DNA of 54,519 bases from Helicobacteraceae bacterium (lineage in GTDB: Bacteria > Campylobacterota > Campylobacteria > Campylobacterales > SZUA-545), in contig JAIRKM010000016.1 in the NCBI GenBank assembly GCA_031260125.1, forward strand, positions 1 to 54,519. The letters run 5' to 3'. The notes under the pieces are model-generated. The model made no database searches. It was not told the origin of the DNA and saw only the letters and a list, made by a program, of their open reading frames with translations. The translations under genes were made by a program, and so were the position numbers. Positions 46,025-54,012 of the stretch are shown here, one piece after another (position 1 is the stretch's first letter; each line of letters starts with the position of its first letter).

Positions 46025-48234
46025 AACAGCGGACCGCTGTCGCTGCCGGTCGCTTCGGAGGCAGTACGCTTAGGCTGTTTTGATGTGCTGGTAAATACCT
46101 CTTTTTTGCCGTTTCCCATATCTACCTCAAGTACGCCAGCGGGGCGATCAAACCGGCGTTTCAACTCTGGGCGCACTTTGATTAGCTCGCGGTAGTAGTC
46201 GCCAAACACCGGGGCGCTGAACCCCGCGCCCGTCCCCAGCGGACCCATCGAACTGTCGTCATCGTTGCCATACCACACAATCGTTTCGGTGTCGGGAGTA
46301 AAGCCGACAAACCACGCGTCTCGCGAATCGTTGGTAGTCCCCGTCTTGCCGGCGATCTCAATGTTTGCCACACGCGCTCTTCTGCCGGTGCCGCGCCTAA
46401 CAGCGTCTTGCAAAACGTTGATCATCAGATACGCCTGTTCCGGCTTAGTTACCAAAACTCCCTCCGATTCGTACAGCTTTGATGCGCCATAGCGGTCGAT
46501 CACCTCCGTAGCGACACGTATTTTCATCCTTTCGCCATAGTTGGAAATAACCGTCCAATACTCGGCAAACTCAAACGGGCTTAGGCTGTGCGCGCCCAAC
46601 GCGATCGTCATGTCATAAATCAGCGGCTTTGGCAGATAGGAGGAAAGCTGATCGAAAAGCTGCGACAAACCGATTGTCTCCACAAGGTTGATAGTCGCCA
46701 GATTGCGGGAAACCACTACCGCGTCCCGCACTGTCATTAAGCCGACAAAGTTATCGTCAAAGTTTGTAGGCCGCCAGATTTTTTCTTCTTTATCCTCGCT
46801 GTCGGCGTACTTGTAGGTGCGCGAAATATCGGCGATTGGGGATGCGGGCGAATAGCCGAGATCGAACGCCGAGAGATATATAAAAGGCTTAAATGAGCTG
46901 CCAAGCTGCCTTTTTGACTGATAGGCGCGGTTAAAAACGCTTTTGGAGTAGTCCGCTCCGCCCACTAGCGCAAGTAAATCGCCCGTCTGCTGCTTGATCG
47001 TAACCAACGCGCCGTTAAGCTGAGAAAGTTTAGCGTCCAGAAGCTCGTCATTTACAGCGTAGTTGGTGAAATTGTTATCCGCGCTGGGTTGAACGCGAAC
47101 GATAAATGACCCCAGATTGTCGCTTATTTTGTCCATCTCCTCTTTGCGCTTCGCCGGATCGATATTGCGATCGGCAAGCAGAGCGTTGTAGCGGTCAGTC
47201 TCTTTGCGGCAGTAGTCCTCAACGCGCGTCTTGATATCGTCATATCCTTTTTTGATCGCCGCCTCCGCAGTTTTTTGCATCGCTAGATCGATCGTCGTAT
47301 AGACGGTGTAGCCGCCGCTTCTTATGTCTGGAAAATCGACTGAGAGATGCTTGACAATCGCGTCGATCGCGTAAGGAGCCTTGTTGCGTGTAAGCGTATC
47401 GTCGAAGATCTCCGGCACCTGCGTGATGGCGGTTTTGTACTCATCCTCGCTGATCCAGCCTAGAAGCATCATTCGCTCCAGCACCAGATTGGCGCGGGCG
47501 ATTGAATCTTGCAGATTCTTCGTCGGATCGTAAAAGTTGGGAAGCCGCGGAATCCCCGCGAGCATAGCGATCTCCTTCATGGTCAGTTGATCGAGGTCTT
47601 TGCGAAAGTAACCCAGCGCCGCCGTGCGAACGCCGTAGTAACCATGCCCCATATAGATATCGTTGAAGTAGCGTTCCAGAATTTGCTCTTTGGTCAAACT
47701 CATTTCTACCCGCAAAGCCAGAATCGCCTCCGTCAGCTTGCGATCTAGGGTTTTTTCACGCGAGAGGAGCAAGTTTTTTACAAGCTGCTGCGTGATCGTG
47801 CTTGCGCCTTCAACCGCTCTACCTGCGAGGATCACCTTGTACGTAGCTCTGCCGATCGCCTCCGGATTGATGCCATAATGCTCAAAAAAGCTGGTGTCCT
47901 CAATAGCCACCAACGCCTCTACCATTCGCGATGGTATCTGCTCAAACGGCACGTATATGCGATGCTCATCGACAAAGAGATTGGCGATCAGCTCGCCGTT
48001 GCGATCGTAAAACTGCGTGGTCAGCTTAGGATGGAAATAGACAAGCGGATCGGTGTTTATGCTCAGGGCGCGCACAAGATATACCGTCAAAATGGTGATG
48101 CCGATAACGGCGATGCTCAGCGTGACCAATACGGAAACAAGAAAAGTTTTTTTCAGCTTTTCTAGCTTGCTGGTATGGGCGGAATCGCCCTCTTTTATCG
48201 ATCTTCCGCGAAAGAAAAATTTCAAACTCTCCAC
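46021..48234 (-). CDS. mrcA: penicillin-binding protein 1A
   Basis: This bifunctional enzyme makes and cross-links glycan strands of peptidoglycan. The 737-residue protein has one N-terminal membrane segment (about 30-55), a glycosyltransferase family 51 domain (EDTSFFEHYG and GASTITQQLVKN) and a transpeptidase domain with the active Ser motif SSFKPF, SRN and KTGTTND. Length is normal for class A PBPs. The start overlaps the ABC gene by 13 bases. Confidence 0.95.
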   Translation of the reverse strand: MESLKFFFRGRSIKEGDSAHTSKLEKLKKTFLVSVLVTLSIAVIGITILTVYLVRALSINTDPLVYFHPKLTTQFYDRNGELIANLFVDEHRIYVPFEQIPSRMVEALVAIEDTSFFEHYGINPEAIGRATYKVILAGRAVEGASTITQQLVKNLLLSREKTLDRKLTEAILALRVEMSLTKEQILERYFNDIYMGHGYYGVRTAALGYFRKDLDQLTMKEIAMLAGIPRLPNFYDPTKNLQDSIARANLVLERMMLLGWISEDEYKTAITQVPEIFDDTLTRNKAPYAIDAIVKHLSVDFPDIRSGGYTVYTTIDLAMQKTAEAAIKKGYDDIKTRVEDYCRKETDRYNALLADRNIDPAKRKEEMDKISDNLGSFIVRVQPSADNNFTNYAVNDELLDAKLSQLNGALVTIKQQTGDLLALVGGADYSKSVFNRAYQSKRQLGSSFKPFIYLSAFDLGYSPASPIADISRTYKYADSEDKEEKIWRPTNFDDNFVGLMTVRDAVVVSRNLATINLVETIGLSQLFDQLSSYLPKPLIYDMTIALGAHSLSPFEFAEYWTVISNYGERMKIRVATEVIDRYGASKLYESEGVLVTKPEQAYLMINVLQDAVRRGTGRRARVANIEIAGKTGTTNDSRDAWFVGFTPDTETIVWYGNDDDSSMGPLGTGAGFSAPVFGDYYRELIKVRPELKRRFDRPAGVLEVDMGNGKKEVFTSTSKQPKRTASEATGSDSGPLF

Positions 48235-48914
48235 TCCCTCTTTTCAAAATTTGACGCGATCAGCGCTTTGGTCTGATCGTGTTTTGGCGCGCCTAAAACC
48301 TCTTCGCGCGCTCCGCTTTCTATAATTCTACCGCGATCTATCACGGTCAGGTTGTCGCAAATGGCGGCGACGGCTGAAAAGTCGTGCGAAACAAACAGGA
48401 TATCCGCGCCTCTGTCTCTGATCGCGCCAAAAAGTTCGAGAATCCCGCGTTTGCTCTCCTGATCAAGCGCGGTTGTCGGCTCGTCCAGCAATAGAAGGCG
48501 AGGCTCTTTTGCCAGCGATATGGCGGCGATCACCCGCTGTAACTGACCTCCGCTAAGCTCAGAAGGAAACCTATCAAGCGCCCATTCTGCCAGCCCCACA
48601 ACCTCCAGCAGCTCCGCCGCCCGCCTTCTTTCCTCGTGAAACTGCGCTCCAATTTTGCTCATTGGACTTAGCGCGGTAAAGGGATTCTGCGGGATAAACG
48701 CGACCGTTTCGCCGCGCTTAAACTCAAACGGCGCGTCGATCTCTCTCGTGAGCGTCATCGCCTTTGGCAGAAGATTGAGCAGCGCCTTCAAGGTCAGGCT
48801 TTTGCCGCTACCGCTCGCGCCCACCATTCCCAGCGCGCTATCGATCGAAAGCGACAGATCGAGCAGCGTTTCTTCCTGAAAAGTAACCTTTAGTTTTTTG
48901 ATCTCAACGCTCAA
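48222..48914 (-). CDS. ABC transporter ATP-binding protein, orphan
   Basis: The 230-residue protein has Walker A (GASGSGKS), Q-loop (FIPQNPF), the signature LSGGQLQR, Walker B LLLLDEPTTALD and the His switch SHD. The sequence PFTALSP and the C-terminal part resemble the peptide/nickel transporter class (NikD/DppD). It is shorter than typical ones, and there are no permease or binding-protein genes beside it, so the partner must be elsewhere. The start overlaps dedA by 11 bases. Confidence 0.85.
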   Translation of the reverse strand: MSVEIKKLKVTFQEETLLDLSLSIDSALGMVGASGSGKSLTLKALLNLLPKAMTLTREIDAPFEFKRGETVAFIPQNPFTALSPMSKIGAQFHEERRRAAELLEVVGLAEWALDRFPSELSGGQLQRVIAAISLAKEPRLLLLDEPTTALDQESKRGILELFGAIRDRGADILFVSHDFSAVAAICDNLTVIDRGRIIESGAREEVLGAPKHDQTKALIASNFEKREWRV

Positions 48915-49518
48915 CGCTTTTCTTTCGTCTTTTCTGGAAGATCACATATACCGTCGCGATAAAAATCACGAATATGAGCGCCGCAATTATAGCAACGTAT
49001 AGATACCTTTCAATCATTTCCTGATTCTCACCGATAAAATATCCCAAAAATACCAGAACTGTCGACCAGATCGTGGCGCCGGCTGATGTAAAAAGCGCAA
49101 ACAAAAATACGTTCATACGGGCAAGCCCCGCCGGTAGCGAAATATATTGCCGCACAACGGGGATCAACCGTCCGCTAAAGGTAGAAATATGCCCGTGCGC
49201 TTTGAAATAGCGCTCGACTTTTTGCATCGTCTCTTCGGTAAAAAATACGTAATGCCCCCAGCGCAAAATCGCCTTGCGTCCCAGCGTGATCGCCAGATAG
49301 TAGTTAAACAGCGATCCAAGCAGACTTCCCAATACGCCGCAGGCGATCGCCGCGCATATATTCATCTCGCCTTTGCTTGCCAAGTAGCCCGCCGGAATCA
49401 TCGCCACTTCGCTTGGAAAGGGGAAAAAACTGCTCTCCAAAAACATCATAAGAGCTATGCCGACATAACCCATATCGGCTACAAGCTCGACGATAAAATT
49501 AACTATGTCGCTTAGCAT
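48904..49518 (-). CDS. DedA-family membrane protein
   Basis: DedA proteins are inner-membrane proteins of the SNARE-associated (VTT) family, several of which act in lipid carrier transport or membrane homeostasis. The 204-residue protein has the acidic motif FLESSFFPFPSE near residue 27 and the conserved basic motif FSGRLIPVVRQYISLPAG, with about five hydrophobic segments. The gene starts inside a short frame that follows the methyltransferase (see the remnant entry). Confidence 0.9.
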   Translation of the reverse strand: MLSDIVNFIVELVADMGYVGIALMMFLESSFFPFPSEVAMIPAGYLASKGEMNICAAIACGVLGSLLGSLFNYYLAITLGRKAILRWGHYVFFTEETMQKVERYFKAHGHISTFSGRLIPVVRQYISLPAGLARMNVFLFALFTSAGATIWSTVLVFLGYFIGENQEMIERYLYVAIIAALIFVIFIATVYVIFQKRRKKSVER

Positions 49519-49588
49519 TAGCGTCTATATGTCCTTTTGCGCGAACTTCACGAGCTTGCTCACTACTCATAGCGCGTCTTTTTGCCAC
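49499..49588 (-). pseudogene. possible 5' remnant of a restriction endonuclease gene
   Basis: After the methyltransferase stop a frame opens at GTG 49588 (one-base overlap, TAGTG) and runs 29 codons, with an internal ATG at 49570. It reads MAKRRAMSSEQAREVRAKGH then IDANAKRHS. The pattern of a short Lys/Arg start and KGHIDA is one I associate with the N-terminus of type II restriction enzymes. The frame reaches the dedA start region and stops soon after. An intact enzyme would be about ten times longer. The identity is an inference from position and a short motif. Confidence 0.35.
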
Positions 49589-50583
49589 TATCTTCTCTCC
49601 CCTATAATCAACAGCTCGTGACTTGTTTTTATATTGTCATCGTCGCCGCGTTCAATACGGTTTTTACCTATTCTTATTTCTCCTTGTCCCATAGTGTATT
49701 GCCAGCTTGGTTCTAGGATTTTGTATTCCTTATACGTGTCTCTAACAAATGCGCAATCGTTGTAGGAGAGGATAAATCCACCTTTGTGCGATCTCAGCGC
49801 CTCGCTAAGCGCTATATGGTCAAATCCGTTATGATGAATTGGAAAGTTGCGTTGAGGATATACGCCTCTAAACATCTTAGAGTCGCCGCCTAAATAGTAT
49901 GGAGGATCAAGATACAAGAAATCATCTCTGTGATTTGGAAGAATAGTTTCAAAACTTGCGCATTCGACGCTTACGTTATTTACGTTAAGCGATCGCAGCT
50001 TATTTAGCATCGCCGTATAGCGATCCGCGTCCTGATATATTTTGCTCATCCAGCCCAAAAAGCCGGGTCCATATGAAAGGTTGAAATTAAAATAGTAATC
50101 TCGCGCTAAAGTTAAAGGTTCCAGCGCCGTCTCTTTTTCCCAATGCCTTGTCAGCTCTTTTTTAACAGCGTTATAGTTTTCCCGCGTGGGTTCAAGCGCC
50201 GACAGCGCTTCATATAGCGCGGTGTTATTGCAAAGTGCCTGCCTCCAAAAATTAACCAAAATATCAAAAATATCGTAACCGATCACGGGGATATTTAATT
50301 CTTTGGCAATTGCGATCTCCACGCTTCCGCCGCCAAAGAAAGGCGACACAACCTGCTTAACATCGTTTGGCAATTGCTCTACGATCAGCCCAACCGCCAA
50401 ACTTTTTCCGCCTGGGTATCTTAGTGGCGATTTGCAGTAACGCTTATAACGATTATTAGAGCCTCTCAAACTATATAAAAATAATTCTTTCGCAACCGCC
50501 GCCGAGTTTTCTTTGGCGGCGTAGTTAAATAGAGAATCGCTTCGCAATTTTGCGCGGCTGGCGGTAGAAAACCCGAGCGTCAC
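49588..50583 (-). CDS. D12-class DNA adenine N6-methyltransferase
   Basis: The 331-residue protein has KSPLRYPGGKS (51-61), the S-adenosylmethionine motif PFFGGGS (81-87), and the catalytic DPPYY (226-230), in the order of the Dam/DpnM class that often methylates GATC. The first about 40 residues have no counterpart in the family, so the true start may be later; the GTG at 50583 overlaps the AAA stop by four bases but lacks a clear ribosome binding site. An in-frame TTG codes for residue 39, just before the conserved part. The neighbourhood has lower GATC density than the rest of the window. Confidence 0.85.
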   Translation of the reverse strand: MTLGFSTASRAKLRSDSLFNYAAKENSAAVAKELFLYSLRGSNNRYKRYCKSPLRYPGGKSLAVGLIVEQLPNDVKQVVSPFFGGGSVEIAIAKELNIPVIGYDIFDILVNFWRQALCNNTALYEALSALEPTRENYNAVKKELTRHWEKETALEPLTLARDYYFNFNLSYGPGFLGWMSKIYQDADRYTAMLNKLRSLNVNNVSVECASFETILPNHRDDFLYLDPPYYLGGDSKMFRGVYPQRNFPIHHNGFDHIALSEALRSHKGGFILSYNDCAFVRDTYKEYKILEPSWQYTMGQGEIRIGKNRIERGDDDNIKTSHELLIIGERR

Positions 50584-52325
50584 GACAAAAATCCGAGCGT
50601 TTTTTCTTCGCCAAAAGCCCCGCTTAGCTCTTTTTTAATAACGCTTTCAAAAATCTCGTTGGTAAAAAGAGCCTCTTCTTGAACAGCCGCTATCATTGCG
50701 GCGTTTTTAATGGCAAGCGAAATCTGCGCGCCTGTAAGTTGATATTTGGCAAGCGTCTCTAAATTGAAACCTGTTTCAAAAGGGGCGTTTGTCGGCATAA
50801 GTTTTTTCCATATCTCAAGCCGTTGGCTTGCATTGGGCTTCTCGAATTTTATTTTATAGTCAAAGCGGCGTGAAAAGGCTGGATCGATGTTTTCCAATAG
50901 GTTTGTAGTGGCAATTAGTATGCCGTCAAACCGCTCTATCTGTTCAAGAAATATATTCTGCATCTGATTGTGCATCTTTTCTGCCCCGCCTGAAACTGCG
51001 ACGGTACGCGACGATAAAAACTGATCCGCCTCGTTAAGCAGCAAAATTGGCTCGGTTTTGGACTTTGCGACAATATCTTTATACGTGTCGAATATGCGCC
51101 GCGCGTTTTTTTCGCTCTCCCCCACATACATTGATAAAATTTTCGAGCAGTCAAAGCTGATCACCTGTTTTTTGAGCGTCTTCGCAATTGAAACAGCGGT
51201 TAATGTTTTGCCAGTACCCGGATGCCCATGGAACATTATCTTGGAGTCGGTGGAGCCTTTTTTATCCTTAATACCCCACTCTTTCAGGCGTTTTATAACT
51301 TGTGTATCCATTCGCTTCAAAAGAAGTTCAATAATCTCCCTTGTCTCTGAATTCAACACGACATCGTCAAGGGTCGTCCTAGGATCGATCAGCTCAAATA
51401 TCTCCTGCTCTTTTATCAGCGTGTCGAGTTTAATCCTCTGATTCTTCTTCTTTTTAGAATAAACGATTTCTTTAAGTACCTCTTCCGATATAAAAAAAGA
51501 ACGGCTCATGCTGCCAAACGGAGTCAATACTTCGTCATAACCGATTATCCCCTTTTCGATCAAAGGCGCATTTTCCTCCAGCAGGCTTCTATTTTTTATC
51601 TTTTCATAATCGTCAAAACTTACTATTTCAATCAGCGTATTCATATCGCGCAGATTCTCATCGGTGCCGGAATACTCCTCTTTTAGCAGCGCAAAGAATA
51701 TAACTCTCTCTTTTTCGTTCAAATGACGCTCTTTGAAATATCTCTCCAGCCGCGGCGACTCTTTTGAAACCGCGATCCTTTTCTTGATCTGCTTTTCCAA
51801 CATCATCAAGCGGTTCTTCACGCGAGTGAAGCTCTGTGTTGAAGGATCGTAGTTTTGACGTATTTGCGCAAGCTTTTGATAAAGATCGATGCGCAAAAAA
51901 TTATCTTGGAGATATTCAAGGTGATCGGCGTATGGTTTAACTTCCGGAAGGCGGATATCTAGGTTTCCGTCTTCGACCAGCTTTAGAAAAGTGATTGAAA
52001 GTGATATGGATTGGTGAAGTAAATCGAGCAGAATAATATCTGATGTTTTACCGTGATGCTGACCGTTTATAGTAACCCACCCGAGTTCAATAAGATTGCG
52101 CACTTCAACGATGTGTGTTACGTATCCTATGCGCTCCTTTTTATAGGCTTCTGCGAGAAGCGAAAAAACGGTTACTTCTGTCGTACCGGCGAGATAGTCC
52201 GACATTAGTATCTTCAAAAGTTCCGCTTCATTTACGGAGCATTTAAGTTGACTAAAAAGCGCAGTTTGCTCTACATATTTTTTTTGCAGAAACTCAATTA
52301 GTCCGTGCATATCTATCTTCTGCAC
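50580..52325 (-). CDS. AAA ATPase with helical N-terminal domain
   Basis: The 581-residue protein has an N-terminal, mostly helical region (1-320, including winged-helix-like parts) and a C-terminal AAA module: Walker A GHPGTGKT (367-374), Walker B ILLLNEAD with Asn in place of the first Asp (431), sensor ATTN and arginine fingers SRRFD, as in CDC48-like proteins. Related AAA proteins occur in Campylobacter (of the Cj0377 kind) without known role. The start lies in the overlap with the lipoprotein gene (13 bases) and the end overlaps the methyltransferase by four. The partner and substrate are unknown. Confidence 0.82.
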   Translation of the reverse strand: MQKIDMHGLIEFLQKKYVEQTALFSQLKCSVNEAELLKILMSDYLAGTTEVTVFSLLAEAYKKERIGYVTHIVEVRNLIELGWVTINGQHHGKTSDIILLDLLHQSISLSITFLKLVEDGNLDIRLPEVKPYADHLEYLQDNFLRIDLYQKLAQIRQNYDPSTQSFTRVKNRLMMLEKQIKKRIAVSKESPRLERYFKERHLNEKERVIFFALLKEEYSGTDENLRDMNTLIEIVSFDDYEKIKNRSLLEENAPLIEKGIIGYDEVLTPFGSMSRSFFISEEVLKEIVYSKKKKNQRIKLDTLIKEQEIFELIDPRTTLDDVVLNSETREIIELLLKRMDTQVIKRLKEWGIKDKKGSTDSKIMFHGHPGTGKTLTAVSIAKTLKKQVISFDCSKILSMYVGESEKNARRIFDTYKDIVAKSKTEPILLLNEADQFLSSRTVAVSGGAEKMHNQMQNIFLEQIERFDGILIATTNLLENIDPAFSRRFDYKIKFEKPNASQRLEIWKKLMPTNAPFETGFNLETLAKYQLTGAQISLAIKNAAMIAAVQEEALFTNEIFESVIKKELSGAFGEEKTLGFLS

Positions 52326-52714
52326 TTTTTGTCCTCTAACAAGTATAATATCTCCTCTTTACGCTCTTCTAAATAATCATAGCGGTTTATGATCTCATCC
52401 TTTGTCGCAAAAGAATTATAGTAACCCACCGTAACCGACGGCATTAACAAAAATGTACCCCCGTCCAGCGAGATCGCCGAAAAACTCATAAGCGGATAAA
52501 CGCTCAGCATAATACCCAGAGAAACGATAAACAGATGCAAAGCTGTACTGCTCTCCCGCGCCTTTTCCGCCTCTTCCTTAAAGTATTCAAGGTAAAAATC
52601 CACCGATTTTTGTTCGTAGAACAGCGCCTCGCAGGATTTTGTCTGGTCAACATCGCGGTAAGCGGTGGGGGAACAGCCCAAGAGCGCCAAACAGAGTAGG
52701 ATACGCTTCAACAC
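52313..52714 (-). CDS. small lipoprotein of unknown function
   Basis: The 133-residue protein has a lipoprotein signal (KRILLCLALLGC, with Cys14 as the likely lipidated residue), a charged helical segment and one hydrophobic hairpin (LHLFIVSLGIMLSVYPLMSF) followed by a Gly/Thr-rich stretch and a charged end. It is unusual for a lipoprotein to have further membrane-like segments. It overlaps the AAA gene by 13 bases. I do not recognise the family. Confidence 0.7.
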   Translation of the reverse strand: MLKRILLCLALLGCSPTAYRDVDQTKSCEALFYEQKSVDFYLEYFKEEAEKARESSTALHLFIVSLGIMLSVYPLMSFSAISLDGGTFLLMPSVTVGYYNSFATKDEIINRYDYLEERKEEILYLLEDKKCRR

Positions 52715-52815
52715 GCCTCTTTTTTTGCCCTCATTATATTTAAAAACGGTTAAAAACGGCGATTTAATCGCAATTTCTGTACTATCCTATAAAATTTTCG
52801 GGGGAGGGCGGTAGT
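52715..52815. promoter_or_regulatory. divergent promoter region
   Basis: The gap between two divergent genes is AT-rich. It holds the inverted repeat GCGAT-TTA-ATCGC (about 52759-52771), a repeated AAAAACGG (two copies, about 10 bases apart) and TACTAT/TATAAA (52780-52793) as -10 candidates for the plus-strand gene. GGGGGAGGG is the ribosome binding site of that gene. No -35 is clear. Confidence 0.35.
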
Positions 52816-54012
52816 TTGGTTAGAGCGGTACTAACGGCCTGTCTTTTTTCCTCCGCCCTTTTCGCCAATCTGGTCAGCACGCAGGATTGGCCTGTAAACA
52901 GAAGTTTTTATGACTATCTTATCCTCAACAAAATCGATCCCATACTGATCTCCGAGCTTGACGAGGATAGCTACGTTGCGGTGCGCACGATCCTTTCCGG
53001 CACCACCTTTTACGAGCATCGCGAGGAGAAAACAGACCGCCTTTTACACGCGCTGATCCCCATAAGCGAGGAGCAGCAGATATCGCTTTACTGCAACAAA
53101 GACGGCTATAGGCTGGAGATCGTTCCAGTGCGCTACGCCATTGTCCGCGAAACGCTTGCCACCCGTATCCAGTCGTCGCTGCAAGCCGATCTGATCGGCA
53201 TAACCGGCAACAGCCGACTTGCCCACGAGATCACGGCGATATTTGACGATCGCGTTGATTTCAGGCGCGATGTTCAGAAAAACGATCCGATCGGCGCGAT
53301 CTATCTGCGCAAGGTGCGGCTTGGCAAAACATGGGGTTCTGTAACGGTGGAGTCGGCTTTTATTGAAACCAATGGGAAACGGCGCTACGCCTTTTATTAT
53401 CCTGAAGACGAAGGTTACTATGACGAAAAAGGCAACGCTTTAGCGGGGCTTTTTCTCAAATACCCTCTAAAATTTATCAAGATCACCTCCGAATATCAGC
53501 CTGCGGGCAGACAGCACCCCATCTACGGTCAACTGCGCCCTCATCTCGGCGTTGATTTCGGCGCGAGCGCGGGGACTCCCATCTACACGGTCGCCGAAGG
53601 CGTGGTGCGCTTTGCCGGCTGTCAGCGCACCTGCGCCGAAGGGTATGGCAAGCAGGTTGTGATTGAGCATAAAAACGGCTGGCAGTCGCGTTACGCACAC
53701 CTACAGAGTTTCGCGTCCAAAATAACGCAGGGCGCCAGAGTGTCGCAGGGACAGACGATAGGCTACGTGGGCAAAACGGGCGTTACCACGGGCTACCACC
53801 TACACTTTGAAATGCGTAGAAACGGGCAAACGACCAACCCGCTTGCTATCAAGAACGTACGTCAGGACGGCTTAAAGGGAAAGGACCTGTCCAACTTTCT
53901 GGCGCTGGTGGAAAAACGGCGCGGCGATCTGGACTACTACGCCGACACCGCCAAGACAGGTGTCAATCGGATAAGCCTTATTGACGCGAACGGCAACTCC
54001 AACGCCAACTGA
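52816..54012 (+). CDS. csd3: Csd3/HdpA-type M23 peptidoglycan peptidase
   Basis: Csd3 (HdpA, HP0506) trims peptide side chains and cross-links of peptidoglycan and sets helical cell shape in Helicobacter; Campylobacter has Pgp3. The 398-residue protein has a signal-like N-terminus (AVLTACLFSSALFA), an N-terminal domain with LLHALIPISEEQQI as in Csd3, and a zinc-binding LytM/M23 domain with His243, Asp247, His295, His328 and His330 (HLGVDFG, YAHLQ, YHLHFEM). The start is TTG 52816. A Cys pair (269 and 273) is an insertion not in Helicobacter Csd3 as I recall it. Its stop overlaps rsmE by one base. Confidence 0.85.
   Translation: MVRAVLTACLFSSALFANLVSTQDWPVNRSFYDYLILNKIDPILISELDEDSYVAVRTILSGTTFYEHREEKTDRLLHALIPISEEQQISLYCNKDGYRLEIVPVRYAIVRETLATRIQSSLQADLIGITGNSRLAHEITAIFDDRVDFRRDVQKNDPIGAIYLRKVRLGKTWGSVTVESAFIETNGKRRYAFYYPEDEGYYDEKGNALAGLFLKYPLKFIKITSEYQPAGRQHPIYGQLRPHLGVDFGASAGTPIYTVAEGVVRFAGCQRTCAEGYGKQVVIEHKNGWQSRYAHLQSFASKITQGARVSQGQTIGYVGKTGVTTGYHLHFEMRRNGQTTNPLAIKNVRQDGLKGKDLSNFLALVEKRRGDLDYYADTAKTGVNRISLIDANGNSNAN

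Noticed and set aside
50936-51154. Short minus-strand frame within the AAA gene in another phase
   Set aside because: A shadow frame, rich in Arg and Cys, with no start signal; the AAA frame has clear motifs throughout.
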